This document shows, in pieces, positions 33,568-43,407 of a stretch of 64,000 nt of DNA. The translations under genes and the position numbers were made by a program. The notes beneath the pieces were generated by a model. The model saw only the letters and a list, made by a program, of their open reading frames with translations, made no database searches and was not told the DNA's origin. How positions within the stretch are numbered: position 1 is the stretch's first letter; each line of letters opens with the position of its first letter. Origin of the DNA: Lentzea guizhouensis (GTDB taxonomy: Bacteria > Actinomycetota > Actinomycetes > Mycobacteriales > Pseudonocardiaceae); assembly GCF_001701025.1 (NCBI RefSeq), contig NZ_CP016793.1, forward strand, positions 2,418,001-2,482,000, read 5' to 3'.

Positions 33568-34509
33568 GTGACCAAGTACGACGTCTGCCTGTCGTTCGCC
33601 GGCGAGGACCGCACCTACGTGGACGAGGTGGCCCAGCACCTCAAGTCGCTCGGCGTCCGGATCTTCTACGACAACGACGCGCAGGTGGACCTCTGGGGCA
33701 AGAACCTCACCGAGTACCTCGACGAGATCTACCGCAACCAGTCGCGGTACTGCCTGATGTTCGTCTCCCGGCACTACGCCGAGAAGATGTGGACCAAGCA
33801 CGAGCGCCAGAGCGCGTTCGACCGGGCCATGACCCAGGACCAGGAGTACGTGCTGCCGGTGCGGTTCGACGACACCGTGCTGCCCGGCCTGCGCACCGGC
33901 GTCGGCTACCTCGACGGCACCAGGTTCACGCCGGTGCGGCTCGCCGAGATGGTCGCGCAGAAGCTCGGCGCGGGCACGCCCGCGCAGCCGGCGGCCGGCT
34001 GGGAGTACGCCCTGTTCGCGGACACCGTGCGCGCGGGGCTGCGCGGTCTGAAGAGCAAGCGCGTCGACCACGACATGGCGTTCGCGAAGAACGTCCGCAC
34101 GTTCACCACCGACACCGAGGCCCTCGACTACTTCACCGCCCGCACGCGCGCGTTCGACAACATCATCAACTCCATCGAGGAGGTCCTCTCCCCGCAACGG
34201 CAGCTGCTGGCGTTCGGCGCGAACGGCCAGCGGGGCGACGAGGAGAAGATCACCCGGCTGGCCACCATGTTCGTCGAGGTCTACGACAACCTGCTGGTGT
34301 GGGCCGCCGAGCTGCGCGGCACCGCCACCACGGAGAAGTTCCGCGCGCTCTACTCCGCCACCGCGCGGCTCGCGGACCAGCCGTTGCGGCAGATCGACGA
34401 GTTCGTGGAGCGGTTCGGCGCGGCGCGCGGGTCGGGTGAGCTGCGGCTGACCATCGACTACGACGCGGCGGAGGTCGAGGCAGAGCTCACAAAGGTCCAG
34501 ACCAACTAG
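33568..34509 (+). CDS. TIR-domain protein, putative NAD+-cleaving effector
   Basis: The first 140 residues of this 313-residue protein are a TIR domain: YDVCLSFAGEDR at residues 4-15, a BB-loop-like region DNDAQVDLWGKNL, and YCLMFVSRHYAEKMWTKHE ending at Glu79, which fits the catalytic glutamate of NADase TIR domains (compare WVHKE of SARM1). The remaining 170 residues are helical and match nothing I know; they may sense a trigger or oligomerise. The GTG at 33568 is chosen because TAGAGT lies seven bases upstream; an ATG at 33541 would add nine residues. Bacterial TIR proteins often act in anti-phage abortive infection, but no partner defence gene is visible. Confidence 0.8.
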   Translation: MTKYDVCLSFAGEDRTYVDEVAQHLKSLGVRIFYDNDAQVDLWGKNLTEYLDEIYRNQSRYCLMFVSRHYAEKMWTKHERQSAFDRAMTQDQEYVLPVRFDDTVLPGLRTGVGYLDGTRFTPVRLAEMVAQKLGAGTPAQPAAGWEYALFADTVRAGLRGLKSKRVDHDMAFAKNVRTFTTDTEALDYFTARTRAFDNIINSIEEVLSPQRQLLAFGANGQRGDEEKITRLATMFVEVYDNLLVWAAELRGTATTEKFRALYSATARLADQPLRQIDEFVERFGAARGSGELRLTIDYDAAEVEAELTKVQTN

Positions 34510-34534
34510 CCCGGTGGCACGTAGAGTCGGCGGC

Positions 34535-35158
34535 GTGACGATCCGCGCCGCTCTCTTCGACTTCTCCGGCACGCTCTTCCGGCTCGAGCACCCCGACCTC
34601 GAGTCCAACGGCGACCTGATGCGGGCGCTCACCGCACCGGTCGGCATCGCCGACGGCATCGACCCCGAGCTGGCCGACGCGTGGAACCGCCGCGACCTCG
34701 ACCCCGAGGTCCACCGCTGGGTCCACGTGAAGGTGCTCCGCGACGCGCTGGTCCCCGACGCCGAGGCGCTCTACGACCAGCTGCTGAGCCCCGAGTCGTG
34801 GCGGCCCTACCCGGACACCAAGGCGACGCTGGAGCACCTGGCCGACGTGCCGGTCGCGGTCGTCAGCAACATCGGGTGGGACATCCGCGCGGTGTTCGAG
34901 CTGTACGGCATGACGCACCTGGTGGACGAGTTCGTGCTCTCCTACGAGGAGGGCGTGATCAAGCCCGACCCGAAGATCTTCACCACCGCCTGCGAACGGC
35001 TCGGGATCGCACCTCAGGACGCGGTCATGGTCGGCGACAGCCAGGAGGCGGACGGCGGAGCGGAGGCCATCGGTTGCGCCTTCCGGCTCGTCAATCCGGT
35101 TCCGACGAGTGACCGGCCCACTGCTCTTCTGGATGTGGCCCGTACCATTCCCGTGTGA
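34535..35158 (+). CDS. HAD-family hydrolase
   Basis: This 207-residue haloacid-dehalogenase-type phosphatase has motif I FDFSGTLF, motif II VVSNIGW, motif III Lys in IKPDPKIF, and motif [12 protein letters not shown]. The second aspartate of motif I, usually the general acid, is Ser, which may lower or alter phosphatase activity. The GTG at 34535 follows TAGAGT by seven bases, the same pattern as the preceding TIR gene. It overlaps cysS by four bases, so the two are probably co-translated. The substrate is unknown. Confidence 0.85.
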   Translation: MTIRAALFDFSGTLFRLEHPDLESNGDLMRALTAPVGIADGIDPELADAWNRRDLDPEVHRWVHVKVLRDALVPDAEALYDQLLSPESWRPYPDTKATLEHLADVPVAVVSNIGWDIRAVFELYGMTHLVDEFVLSYEEGVIKPDPKIFTTACERLGIAPQDAVMVGDSQEADGGAEAIGCAFRLVNPVPTSDRPTALLDVARTIPV

Positions 35159-36549
35159 GCCTCCACATCTACGACAGCGCGAGCCGGAGCATGCGGGAGT
35201 TCCACCCGCAGGTCAACGGAGCGGCGTCGATCTACGTGTGTGGGGCGACGGTGCAGGGCGTCCCGCACATCGGGCACGTGCGCAGCGGTCTGAACTTCGA
35301 CGTGCTGCGCCGCTGGCTCAAGCGCGACGGTGCCGACGTCACGCTGGTCCGCAACGTCACCGACATCGACGACAAGATCCTCACCAAGGCCGCGGCGCAC
35401 GACCGCCCCTGGTGGGAGTGGGCGTACACGCACGAGCTCGCGTTCGAGAGCGCCTACGACGCGCTGGGCTGCCTGCCGCCGTCGTACGCGCCGCGCGCGA
35501 CCGGGCACGTCACGCAGATGGTCGAGCTGATGCAGCGGCTGGTCGACAAGGGCCACGCCTACGACGTGGACGGCGACGTCTACTTCGACGTGCGCTCGTT
35601 CCCCGGGTACGGGGCGCTGTCCGGGCGCAAGATCGACGACCAGCAGCAGGGCGAGACCGAGGTCCGCGGCAAGCGCGACCCCCGCGACTTCACGCTGTGG
35701 AAGGCCGCGAAGCCCGGTGAGCCGTCCTGGCCGACGCCGTGGGGCAACGGCAGGCCCGGCTGGCACCTCGAGTGCTCCGCGATGGCCACCACCTACCTGG
35801 GCAGCACCTTCGACATCCACGGCGGCGGGCTCGACCTGATCTTCCCGCACCACGAGAACGAGCAGGCGCAGTCGCGCGCGGCCGGCGACGGTTTCGCGAA
35901 CTACTGGATGCACAACGCCTGGGTGACGATGTCGGGCGAGAAGATGTCGAAGTCGCTCGGCAACGTGGTGTCGATCCCGGAGATGCTGAAGGTCGTCAGC
36001 GCGGCCGAGCTGCGCTACTACCTCGTCGGCCCGCACTACCGGTCGAACATCGAGTACTCCGAGGACGCGCTGCAGGACGCGGTGACCGGGTACCGGCGCA
36101 TCGAGTCGTTCCTGCGCCGCGCCGTGGAGAGACTCGGCCCGATCGACGCCGTGGGCCCCATGTGCCCGGACTTCGTGACGGCCATGGACAACGACCTGGG
36201 CACCCCGCAGGCGCTCGCCGCGCTGCACAACAAGGTGCGCCAGGGGAACACCGCGCTCGCCGACGGCGACGACACCACGGCCCGCGAGGCCGCTGAGTGC
36301 GTCCGCCGCATGGCCGACATCCTCGGCGTCGACCCGTTGTCGCCGAAGTGGAACAACGCGTCGACCGCCGACACCGGCATGCGGCAGGCGTTGACCACGC
36401 TGGTGGATCGGCTGCTCGTCGAGCGGCAGGAAGCTCGCAAGACCAGGGACTTCGCGCGCGCTGACGCGTTGCGGAACCAGCTGGACGAGGCGGGCATCGC
36501 CGTCGAGGACACCCCCGACGGTCCGCAGTGGACTTTGAAGGACGACTGA
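35155..36549 (+). CDS. cysS: Cysteine--tRNA ligase
   Basis: This is the class I synthetase that charges tRNA-Cys. The 464-residue length is normal. The HIGH motif is HIGH-like PHIGH, the zinc site uses the Cys of [17 protein letters not shown] and the HHENE motif, and KMSKSLGN closes the active site. The GTG start overlaps the HAD gene stop. As in M. tuberculosis, rlmB follows (five bases later). It is the tRNA synthetase rather than the related mycothiol ligase MshC, judged from its length, anticodon-binding tail and neighbourhood. Confidence 0.9.
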   Translation: MSLHIYDSASRSMREFHPQVNGAASIYVCGATVQGVPHIGHVRSGLNFDVLRRWLKRDGADVTLVRNVTDIDDKILTKAAAHDRPWWEWAYTHELAFESAYDALGCLPPSYAPRATGHVTQMVELMQRLVDKGHAYDVDGDVYFDVRSFPGYGALSGRKIDDQQQGETEVRGKRDPRDFTLWKAAKPGEPSWPTPWGNGRPGWHLECSAMATTYLGSTFDIHGGGLDLIFPHHENEQAQSRAAGDGFANYWMHNAWVTMSGEKMSKSLGNVVSIPEMLKVVSAAELRYYLVGPHYRSNIEYSEDALQDAVTGYRRIESFLRRAVERLGPIDAVGPMCPDFVTAMDNDLGTPQALAALHNKVRQGNTALADGDDTTAREAAECVRRMADILGVDPLSPKWNNASTADTGMRQALTTLVDRLLVERQEARKTRDFARADALRNQLDEAGIAVEDTPDGPQWTLKDD

Positions 36550-36554
36550 CTTCC

Positions 36555-37526
36555 GTGGCTGGCAACTCCAAGCGCAAGGGCGCGATGCGCAATCCGGGCT
36601 CGAAGAAGGGCGCGGTCGTCGGTTCCGGCGGGCAGAAGTCCAAGGGCCTGCAGGGCAAGGGTCCGACCCCGAAGGCGTCGGAACGCCCGAACCACCCCGC
36701 CTACAAGCGGGCCAAGGCCGTCGCGAAGACCGAGGCCGTGAAGACGCAGCGCCGCCAGAAGACCGAGAAGGCCCAGGCGGAGACCGTGGCGGGCCGCAAC
36801 CCCGTCGTGGAGTGCCTGCGGGCGGGCACGCCGGCGACGGCGCTGTACGTGGCGCTGGGCATCGACGCGGACGACCGCGTGGCCGAGGCCGTGCGCCTGG
36901 CCGCCGACCGGGGCATCTCCGTGCTGGAGGTGGCCCGCGGTGAGCTCGACCGGATCACCGGCGGCGCGATGCACCAGGGCCTCGGCCTGCAGGTGCCGCC
37001 GTTCGACTACGCCACGCCGGACGAGGTCCTGGAGCTGGCCCAGCGGGCGCACGAGCCCGCGTTGCTGGTGGCGCTGGACGGCGTGACGGACCCGCGCAAC
37101 CTGGGTGCCGTCGTGCGCTCGGCGGCGGCGTTCGGGGCGCACGGCGTGGTGCTGCCGCAGCGGCGCAGCGCGTCGATGACGGCGGTTGCCTGGCGGACCA
37201 GCGCGGGCACGGCGGCCAAGCTGCCGATCGCGATGGCCACGAACCTGACGCGCACGCTGCGTGACTGGGCGGAGGCCGGCCTGATGATCGTCGGGCTCGA
37301 CGCGGACGGCGACGTGGACGTCGACGGCCTCGAGCTCGCGACCGGCCCGCTGGTGGTCGTCGTGGGCTCGGAAGGCCGCGGGCTGGGCCGGCTCGTGAAG
37401 GAGACCTGCGACCAGACGGTGTCCATTCCGATGGCCACCGGGGTCGAGTCGCTGAACGCGTCCGTCGCCGCCGGTGTGGTGCTCGCCGAAGTCGCGCGCC
37501 GCCGCCGGGTCGCGGCCAAGGGCTGA
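36555..37526 (+). CDS. rlmB: 23S rRNA 2'-O-methyltransferase RlmB (TrmH/SpoU family)
   Basis: RlmB methylates G2251 (E. coli numbering) of 23S rRNA using S-adenosylmethionine. The 323-residue protein has a Lys/Arg/Gly-rich basic N-terminal extension (residues 1-75), a substrate-binding domain ([13 protein letters not shown]), and a SPOUT knot domain with [29 protein letters not shown] and [14 protein letters not shown]. The basic tail is typical of actinobacterial members. The GTG at 36555 is five bases after cysS. Confidence 0.9.
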   Translation: MAGNSKRKGAMRNPGSKKGAVVGSGGQKSKGLQGKGPTPKASERPNHPAYKRAKAVAKTEAVKTQRRQKTEKAQAETVAGRNPVVECLRAGTPATALYVALGIDADDRVAEAVRLAADRGISVLEVARGELDRITGGAMHQGLGLQVPPFDYATPDEVLELAQRAHEPALLVALDGVTDPRNLGAVVRSAAAFGAHGVVLPQRRSASMTAVAWRTSAGTAAKLPIAMATNLTRTLRDWAEAGLMIVGLDADGDVDVDGLELATGPLVVVVGSEGRGLGRLVKETCDQTVSIPMATGVESLNASVAAGVVLAEVARRRRVAAKG

Positions 37527-37535
37527 CGCAAGTCG

Positions 37536-37566
37536 CTGCCGGGCCACGAAAAAGGCGGTCCGGCAG
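37536..37566. terminator. Hairpin after rlmB
   Basis: Arms CTGCCGGGCC and GGTCCGGCAG form a ten-pair stem (one G-T) with an 11-base loop, ten bases after the rlmB stop. No T run follows, so it is a possible terminator or mRNA-end stabiliser. Confidence 0.5.
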
Positions 37567-38015
37567 CTGACGTTGGTGATCGTTTTCCCGCCTGCGGATC
37601 CGACTTCGGGCCGCAAGCGGGAAACCATCCGTTCGACTGTTGCCAAACCCTTGCGGGTGACCGCGATGACAATCGGCGTGGCCTATTCCGCGCCACTCCC
37701 GGACGCGGGGTACGTTCTTTTCTTGCAGGGCCCGCCGGGTGGCGCCGGACGAGAGTTGGAGCGGATTGCACCGGTCAGCCCAGCTGGTGACACCCGATTG
37801 GCACCTCGTGGCACGTTGCGTGACCATTTGGGGTCCAACCAGGCGAAGCCGAGGTCAACTGTGAAGAAGATCAGCCCTGCGTTTCGCTATTGTAACTACT
37901 TTAGGTAACTGGCCTGCTCCGTTTAGGTACACACTGTGGTAGGACAGACGTTGAACGGTCAGGCAGCTTCTACCGTGATTGTCGATAGGAATTGATTACC
38001 ACCGGCGGGGGCGAC
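37567..38015. other. Long non-coding region upstream of the MFS gene
   Basis: About 450 bases hold no convincing gene. Base composition drops toward A/T between 37880 and 38000, unlike the neighbours. There TTTAGGTA occurs twice (37900-37907 and 37922-37929), 22 bases apart, and GTAACT twice (37892-37897 and 37905-37910). TTGAAC at 37951 could be a -35 element, but the best -10 (TACCGT, 37971) is only 14 bases away. The region is long for a simple promoter and may carry a regulatory leader. Confidence 0.5.
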
Positions 38016-38090
38016 GTGACTCGGCGTAGAACGAATCAGGACGAGCTGATTCGCCACGCCTGGGCCGCGGCGCGCCGAGGACGCTCATGA
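38016..38090 (+). CDS. 24-residue upstream ORF coupled to the MFS gene
   Basis: GTG 38016 is preceded by GGCGGGGGC at good ribosome-site distance and opens a 24-codon frame that is rich in Arg (7 of 24) and ends TCATGA, so that its stop overlaps the MFS start codon. Such a layout is typical of a translationally coupled leader peptide. No similarity is known to me, and chance is possible. Confidence 0.4.
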   Translation: MTRRRTNQDELIRHAWAAARRGRS

Positions 38091-39310
38091 CGGCGCGCGG
38101 CACCCTCCGCGAGCTCGTGGGTTTGCGTGAGTTCCGCGCCATGTGGATCGGTTCGACCGCCTCGACCGCCGGTGACCAACTCGCGGCGGTCGCATTGTCG
38201 CTGCTCGTGTTCGAACGAACACAATCCGCAGCGTGGACCGCGCTCACGTGGTCGCTGACGCTCTTCCCGCCGCTGATTTCCGGCCCCTTGCTGGGGTGGG
38301 TGGCCGACCGGTTCCCGCGACGCACGGTAATGGTGACGACGGCCTGGTTGCAGGCCGTGCTGATGGCTGTGATGGCCATTCCGGGCATGCCCCTGTGGGC
38401 GATGATCGTGCTGCTGGTCGTGGTGCTGGCGATCTCCTCGCCGTACCTCGCGGCCCAGGAGGCGAGCCTCCCGCACGTGCTGCCGCCCAAGCGCTACGAC
38501 GACGGTGTGGCGCTCTTCGGCACGTCCGTCGACATCGCCCAGATGGCGGGTCTGGCCGCCGCCGGCTTCCTCGTCGCCCACACGAACCCCGGCGTCGCGC
38601 TCGCGATCAACGCCGTGACGTTCGCGCTGACCGCGATCCTGGTCCAGGTGTCGGTCAAGCACCGCCCTGCCGCAGATCCACTGGGCCGCAAGAAGAAGGA
38701 CGACGAACCGCGCGGCGCGCTGACGTTGATGATCTCGGAGCCGCGGCTGCGCACCCTGCTGGGCGTCCGGCTGCTCGCGGGCCTCGCGATGGTCCCGGAA
38801 GGCCTCGCGGTACCGCTCGCGGCGAGCCTCGACGCGGTGTGGGCGGTGGGCCTGATCCTCGCGATCGAACCGGCCGCGAACGTGCTCGGCGTGGCGTTGC
38901 TGTTCCGCATCGTGCGGGACCCGGCGAAGCGGGAACGCCTGATCGGTCCGCTCGCGATCCTGTCGCTGGCGCCGCTGGTCATGTTCGCGTTCCACCCGAA
39001 CCTGACGTGGACGATCGTTTTGTTGGTCATCGCCGGTATAGGCGGTGCTTATCACACGCCCGCTCGTTCGGCGTGGATGCGACTACTTCCTGACCAGTAC
39101 CGCGGAAGGGCCTATGGCATTGGGCGTGCGGCACTGCGCTCGAGCCAGGGCGGAGGAATGGCGCTGGCCGGTGTCGTCGCCCATTCGATCGGCTCGATCA
39201 CAGCCACGATCGCGGGCGCGGGGGGCATCGGGTTGCTGTTGGCGACGCACGCCACCTTCGCCTGGCGACGGGCGCGGGGTCGCAACGACAGCAAGGCAGT
39301 GGCAATCTGA
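38087..39310 (+). CDS. MFS transporter
   Basis: This 407-residue transporter of the major facilitator superfamily has 10-12 membrane helices. Features are FRAMWIGSTASTAGDQL in helix 1 and the loop-2 motif LGWVADRFPRRTVM after helix 2, which is the MFS signature, and a polar central loop around residues 190-215. The layout is that of drug-type exporters (MFS_3/enterobactin-exporter-like), but the cargo is unknown. The ATG overlaps the stop of a short upstream ORF; GAGGA upstream can also serve as its ribosome site. Confidence 0.85.
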   Translation: MTARGTLRELVGLREFRAMWIGSTASTAGDQLAAVALSLLVFERTQSAAWTALTWSLTLFPPLISGPLLGWVADRFPRRTVMVTTAWLQAVLMAVMAIPGMPLWAMIVLLVVVLAISSPYLAAQEASLPHVLPPKRYDDGVALFGTSVDIAQMAGLAAAGFLVAHTNPGVALAINAVTFALTAILVQVSVKHRPAADPLGRKKKDDEPRGALTLMISEPRLRTLLGVRLLAGLAMVPEGLAVPLAASLDAVWAVGLILAIEPAANVLGVALLFRIVRDPAKRERLIGPLAILSLAPLVMFAFHPNLTWTIVLLVIAGIGGAYHTPARSAWMRLLPDQYRGRAYGIGRAALRSSQGGGMALAGVVAHSIGSITATIAGAGGIGLLLATHATFAWRRARGRNDSKAVAI

Positions 39311-39513
39311 AACAGAACGGTCACCAATAGCGATATCCCGATCGAGGAGGCACCTCAAACGCGGAGGTTCCGGAAGAGCATTGGAGGGTGGTGTCAGAAG
39401 TCACGGTTGCTCATGGCAGGACACCTCCTCGTTGCGACGAGCAGCAGCGCGGTGGTCTACGACCGGGTCAGCGGCGGCTTTGCTCATGATGGGTGTCATG
39501 AGCGTAGGGGGTC

Positions 39514-40983
39514 GTGGTGAAGAACAGTTTGACTGATCGCGGGCGATCGCGGGCACTCGGATTGACTCCGATTCGCAACTGGGACCTTTGGACCGTTGCG
39601 CCCAGTGCGATCGCGTACTTCTTCGTGCTCGAAGCGGCCGTGGCCGGTGCGGCCATCTGGCTGCTCGCGAACCTCGCCCCGGTTTCCACCTCCGACTGGC
39701 TCCGCTTCGGCGCGCTCATCGCCGCGATCACCATCCACCTGACGATCGTCCGCCGCGCGGAAGAGGCCCGCCGCAACGAGGCCTCCGGCCCCCACATCGA
39801 CCTGACCTCGGTCTGGACCTTCGCCGCCGCGGTCGCACTTCCCGGCGGCCTGGCCGTGGTCGCCACTATCTGGATGCGCATCCTGATCCAGCCGATCGCC
39901 CGCCGTCAGCCGTACCGCTTCGTCTTCGGCACCGCCTCCATGCTCGCCTCCACCCTGCTCTCGTGGGCGCTCGTCCACCTCTCGGGCGTCTCCCTGGCGG
40001 CCACCGGGAACGTGCCGACGGACCTCGGCCTGGTCCTGGTCCTGTCGCTCGCCGCGGTCCTCTACTGGTTCGTCCAGGTGATGACCGTCGCGGTCGCCTT
40101 CAAGATCGTGACCCCGAACTCGAAGGTCTTCGACTTCCTCGGCTCCCGCGTCGACAACATGCTGGAGATGAGCACCCTCGGCGCCGGCGCGATGCTCGGC
40201 ATGCTCATGACCTCCCACTGGGTCGGCCCACTCCTGCTGGTCGTCCCGGTCATCCTGGTCAACGCCCTGCTGTCCCGCGCCGCCGAACGCCGCACCCACC
40301 TCGAACGCCTGCTGCGCGAACAGGAACAACTCCACCAGCGCCTGGCCGCCGACGCCCACACCGACTACCGCACGGGCCTGCTCAACACCAACGGCCTGAC
40401 CGAGTACGCGGGCCGCCTCGCCGAACGCTGCCGCCTCGACGGCGTCCCGATGACCGTCCTGGTCATCGACCTGGACCACTTCAAGCGCATCAACGACACC
40501 TGGGGCCACCCGGCGGGCAACGCGGTCCTGGCCGAGGTGGGCCGCATCCTGCGCGAGAAGCTGCGCCCCGGCGACGTGGCCGGCCGCGACGGCGGCGAGG
40601 AGTTCGTGGTGGCCCTGAAGGACACCCCGGTCGCCCAGGGCGTCACGATCGCCGAACGCATCCGCGAGGCCATCGGCCTGCTCGCCGTGCCCACCACCGA
40701 CAAACACCGCAACGTCGTCACCCTGTACGGCCGCGAAACCCAGCCCACCGAACCGGACGGCGACTCGCTGCGCGCCATCTCGGCCTCGATCGGCGTGGCG
40801 GTCATCCCGGACAACGGCCCGGACATGGCCACCGCCCAGCACTCCGCGGACGCCGCGCTGTACAAGGCGAAGGAGAACGGCCGCAACCAGGTGCGGGTGG
40901 CGGGCCTGGACATCCCGCCGCGGCTGATGCCGGCGCCGCGCCAGGACGACGTCACGAAGCCGATCACGTCACGCTCGGCCTGA
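39514..40983 (+). CDS. Membrane-bound diguanylate cyclase (GGDEF)
   Basis: This is a 489-residue enzyme that makes cyclic di-GMP from two GTP. Six or seven N-terminal membrane helices (about residues 25-260) are followed by a short coiled linker (ERRTHLERLLREQEQLHQRL) and a GGDEF domain (about 285-460). The active-site motif is GGEEF, which is catalytically competent, and RPGD lies exactly five residues before it, matching the RxxD inhibitory product-binding site. No phosphodiesterase (EAL) domain is attached. The GTG at 39514 follows AGGGGG; GTG 39517 is equally possible. Confidence 0.9.
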   Translation: MVKNSLTDRGRSRALGLTPIRNWDLWTVAPSAIAYFFVLEAAVAGAAIWLLANLAPVSTSDWLRFGALIAAITIHLTIVRRAEEARRNEASGPHIDLTSVWTFAAAVALPGGLAVVATIWMRILIQPIARRQPYRFVFGTASMLASTLLSWALVHLSGVSLAATGNVPTDLGLVLVLSLAAVLYWFVQVMTVAVAFKIVTPNSKVFDFLGSRVDNMLEMSTLGAGAMLGMLMTSHWVGPLLLVVPVILVNALLSRAAERRTHLERLLREQEQLHQRLAADAHTDYRTGLLNTNGLTEYAGRLAERCRLDGVPMTVLVIDLDHFKRINDTWGHPAGNAVLAEVGRILREKLRPGDVAGRDGGEEFVVALKDTPVAQGVTIAERIREAIGLLAVPTTDKHRNVVTLYGRETQPTEPDGDSLRAISASIGVAVIPDNGPDMATAQHSADAALYKAKENGRNQVRVAGLDIPPRLMPAPRQDDVTKPITSRSA

Positions 40984-41102
40984 GCCGGGGCCGCGGCTTC
41001 ACGCCCGGCCCGCGCGCGTGCTCGGTGGCAACAACAGGTCATGGCGGGTCAACGAGCCTGCGGCAGCGAAACCATGGTCCCGTCCGCGAGGGAGGGACCA
41101 CC

Positions 41103-42566
41103 ATGGGTCAGCCGACGCCATCCGAGAACCAGACCAACCGGGTCGACGATCCCCAGGTCGCCGTCCTGCCAGGAGCGACCACGTGGCTCCCGCACCCGAC
41201 GGTGCCCGCGCCGGAGCCGGAGCCGCGGCCCCGCGACGCGGTGGCCGCCGCGATCGGCAACGCCTCCCTGCTCAGCATCGGGTACCTCCTGCTGGGACGG
41301 CGCCTGCTGGCCCTCCTGACCCTGCTGGGGACCGCCGTGCTGGTGAGCGTCGTCGTCGCCGTGCCGTCGGTGTGGCTCGAGGTGGCGGTGCTGGTGTGGT
41401 GGGCGGCCATGACCTGGCACGGCTGGCACCTCGGGAGCGGGCGAGCCGGTTCGGTGGTGCGCCGGCACCGGCGGGTCGCGCTCGCCGTCGCGGTTCCGGT
41501 GCTGCTGGTCTTCGGCCTGGTGCGGTTCGACGCCGCACGACTCGAGGGGAACGTCACCGAGGCGCGGCAGCAGGGTGACTGCGCGCGAGCCGAGACCGAG
41601 CTGGCGAAGGTCTGGTTCGGTCACCGCGTGGCCGACGCACCGATGACCCTGCGCACCGACCGGACCGTCGACGCGTGCCGGCGGCTCCGGGAGGCGTCGG
41701 GCAGGCTCGACGCCGCGCTGGCCGAGGGCGACACGGACGCGCTGGGTGAGGGCTTCCGCGGCCTCGGCGTGGTGCTGGCGGCGCTGCCCGGCCACGACCG
41801 GATGGCCGACGTCGCGCTGGACCGGTTCCTCGACGGCCTGCCCACGGAGGACGCCTGCCGCACCAGCTCGCTCACCGACTGGCTGAAGGCCAGGAAACCC
41901 ACCGGCGACGGGCGGGACCGGGCGGCGACCGCGGTGCCGCGCGTCGCACCCGCCGCACTGCTCGGGTGCGGTGACGTGCGGATGGCGGCCAGGGACTTCC
42001 GCGTGGCCCAGCAGCGGTACCAGCAGTTGCTCGACGACCACCCGGGACACGAGCTGACCGGCAAGGCGCAGGAGGGGGTCACGAAGGCGAGGCTCGCGGC
42101 CGAGCTGGCGCACGTCCGGAACCTGCACGGCGGCTACTGCTCCCGGCCCGCCGCCTACAGCGGCGCGCCCGAGTTCCGCAGGGGCGCCGTCAACCGGGCG
42201 GTGGTCTGGGGCAACCGCCAGCACGTGGACAAGCTGCCCGGTGACTGGCTCACGCACGACGTCGGCGAGGCCGTGCTGGTGGTGTGCACCGGCCAGACCG
42301 AGTTCGGTGCCCCGACGCAGACCTGTCCGTACCGGTCCACCCGCAGCGGCCAGGTCGGCAGCGTGACCTTCCGCAAGATCGCGATCCCGGTCAAGGCCTA
42401 CGAGCTGCGGACCGGGAAGGTCGTGGTGGAGACCAGGGTGGAGATCGGTGGCACGAGCTGCCCCGGCACGTTCTTCGCCTCGGGTGACGGCCCGCCGCCG
42501 AACAGGTACGTGAGCCCGTCCGACGGCGACGTCCGAGCGGGTTATGCCGCGGTGATCGCCCCCTGA
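41103..42566 (+). CDS. Membrane protein of unknown function
   Basis: I do not recognise this 487-residue protein. It begins with a Pro/Glu-rich cytoplasmic stretch, has about four membrane helices between residues 45 and 140 (NASLLSIGYLLLGRRLLALL, LLGTAVLVSVVVAVPSVW and following), and a large presumably extracytoplasmic region. That part has helical repeat-like segments (QQGDCARAETELAKVW, FRVAQQRYQQLLDDHPGHE) resembling tetratricopeptide units and a Cys-containing beta-rich C-terminus. The ATG at 41103 follows GGAGGGA. It stands alone, 119 bases after the cyclase gene. Confidence 0.75.
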   Translation: MGQPTPSENQTNRVDDPQVAVLPGATTWLPHPTVPAPEPEPRPRDAVAAAIGNASLLSIGYLLLGRRLLALLTLLGTAVLVSVVVAVPSVWLEVAVLVWWAAMTWHGWHLGSGRAGSVVRRHRRVALAVAVPVLLVFGLVRFDAARLEGNVTEARQQGDCARAETELAKVWFGHRVADAPMTLRTDRTVDACRRLREASGRLDAALAEGDTDALGEGFRGLGVVLAALPGHDRMADVALDRFLDGLPTEDACRTSSLTDWLKARKPTGDGRDRAATAVPRVAPAALLGCGDVRMAARDFRVAQQRYQQLLDDHPGHELTGKAQEGVTKARLAAELAHVRNLHGGYCSRPAAYSGAPEFRRGAVNRAVVWGNRQHVDKLPGDWLTHDVGEAVLVVCTGQTEFGAPTQTCPYRSTRSGQVGSVTFRKIAIPVKAYELRTGKVVVETRVEIGGTSCPGTFFASGDGPPPNRYVSPSDGDVRAGYAAVIAP

Positions 42567-42582
42567 CGAGCCGGCGCGGGCC

Positions 42583-43407
42583 CTACGCGACCCGAGCGGG
42601 CCGCCCCCGCACCGCCCCGACCCCGCGGCAAAGCAGGTAGATCACGAAACTCACCGCGGTCACCAGCGCCGACACCGGCAACCCCGGCTCCAGCGACAGC
42701 AGGATCCCGCCGACCGCCGCCACCTCCGCGAACACCACGGACAGCACCACCGCCCGCACCGGCGACGCCGTCAGCCTCATCGCCGCGGCGGCCGGCGTGA
42801 TCATCAACGCCAGCACCAGCAACGCCCCGACGACCTGCACCGACAGCGCGGTGGCCACGCCGACCAGCACGGCGAAGACGATCGACAACCCCCGCACCGG
42901 CACGCCACGGGCCACGGCCACGTCCGGGTCCACCGAAGCGAAGAACAACGGCCGGTAGATCACGGCGAGCACCACGAGGACCGCCACCGACGACACCACC
43001 AGCAGCTGCAGGTCGGTGGAGTCGACCCCGACGATCTGGCCCACCAGCAGACCGAACTTGTTCGACGACCGTCCCTTGTAGAGCGCCAGCATGAGGATGC
43101 CCATGCCCAGCCCGAACGCGAGGATCGCGCCGATCACCGAGTCCCGGTCGCTCTCCCGCCGCGACAGCACGCCGAGCAGCACCGCGGCGATGATCGAACC
43201 CGCCAGCGCGCCGTAGCCGACGCCCACGCCCAGCAGCAGGGCCGCCGCGCCGCCGGTGAAGGCGAGCTCGGAGGTGCCGTGGACGGCGAAGGCCATCTTG
43301 CGGGTCACGATGAACGGGCCCAGGGCGCCGGCGACGAGGCCGAGGACGGCGGCGGCGATCAGGGCGGTCTGGACGAAGTCCAGGGCGAGCAGGTCGAGGA
43401 AGGTCAC
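42583..43407 (-). CDS. znuB: Zinc/manganese ABC transporter permease (ZnuB-type)
   Basis: This 274-residue permease of the ABC-3 family for divalent metals has about seven membrane helices, with AVHGTSELAFTGGAAALLLG in the first third and MITPAAAAMRLTASP near residue 205, both typical of ZnuB/TroC proteins. It is the third gene of a znuACB-type operon and overlaps the ATPase gene by four bases. Confidence 0.9.
   Translation of the reverse strand: MTFLDLLALDFVQTALIAAAVLGLVAGALGPFIVTRKMAFAVHGTSELAFTGGAAALLLGVGVGYGALAGSIIAAVLLGVLSRRESDRDSVIGAILAFGLGMGILMLALYKGRSSNKFGLLVGQIVGVDSTDLQLLVVSSVAVLVVLAVIYRPLFFASVDPDVAVARGVPVRGLSIVFAVLVGVATALSVQVVGALLVLALMITPAAAAMRLTASPVRAVVLSVVFAEVAAVGGILLSLEPGLPVSALVTAVSFVIYLLCRGVGAVRGRPARVA

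Noticed and set aside
37474..37908. A 144-residue frame running from rlmB into the non-coding region
   Set aside because: It starts inside rlmB, its downstream part shows no motif and no ribosome site, and codon bias weakens.
39588..42566. A 992-residue plus-strand frame
   Set aside because: Its first 500 residues are an Arg/Pro-rich shadow of the diguanylate cyclase gene; the real gene begins at ATG 41103.
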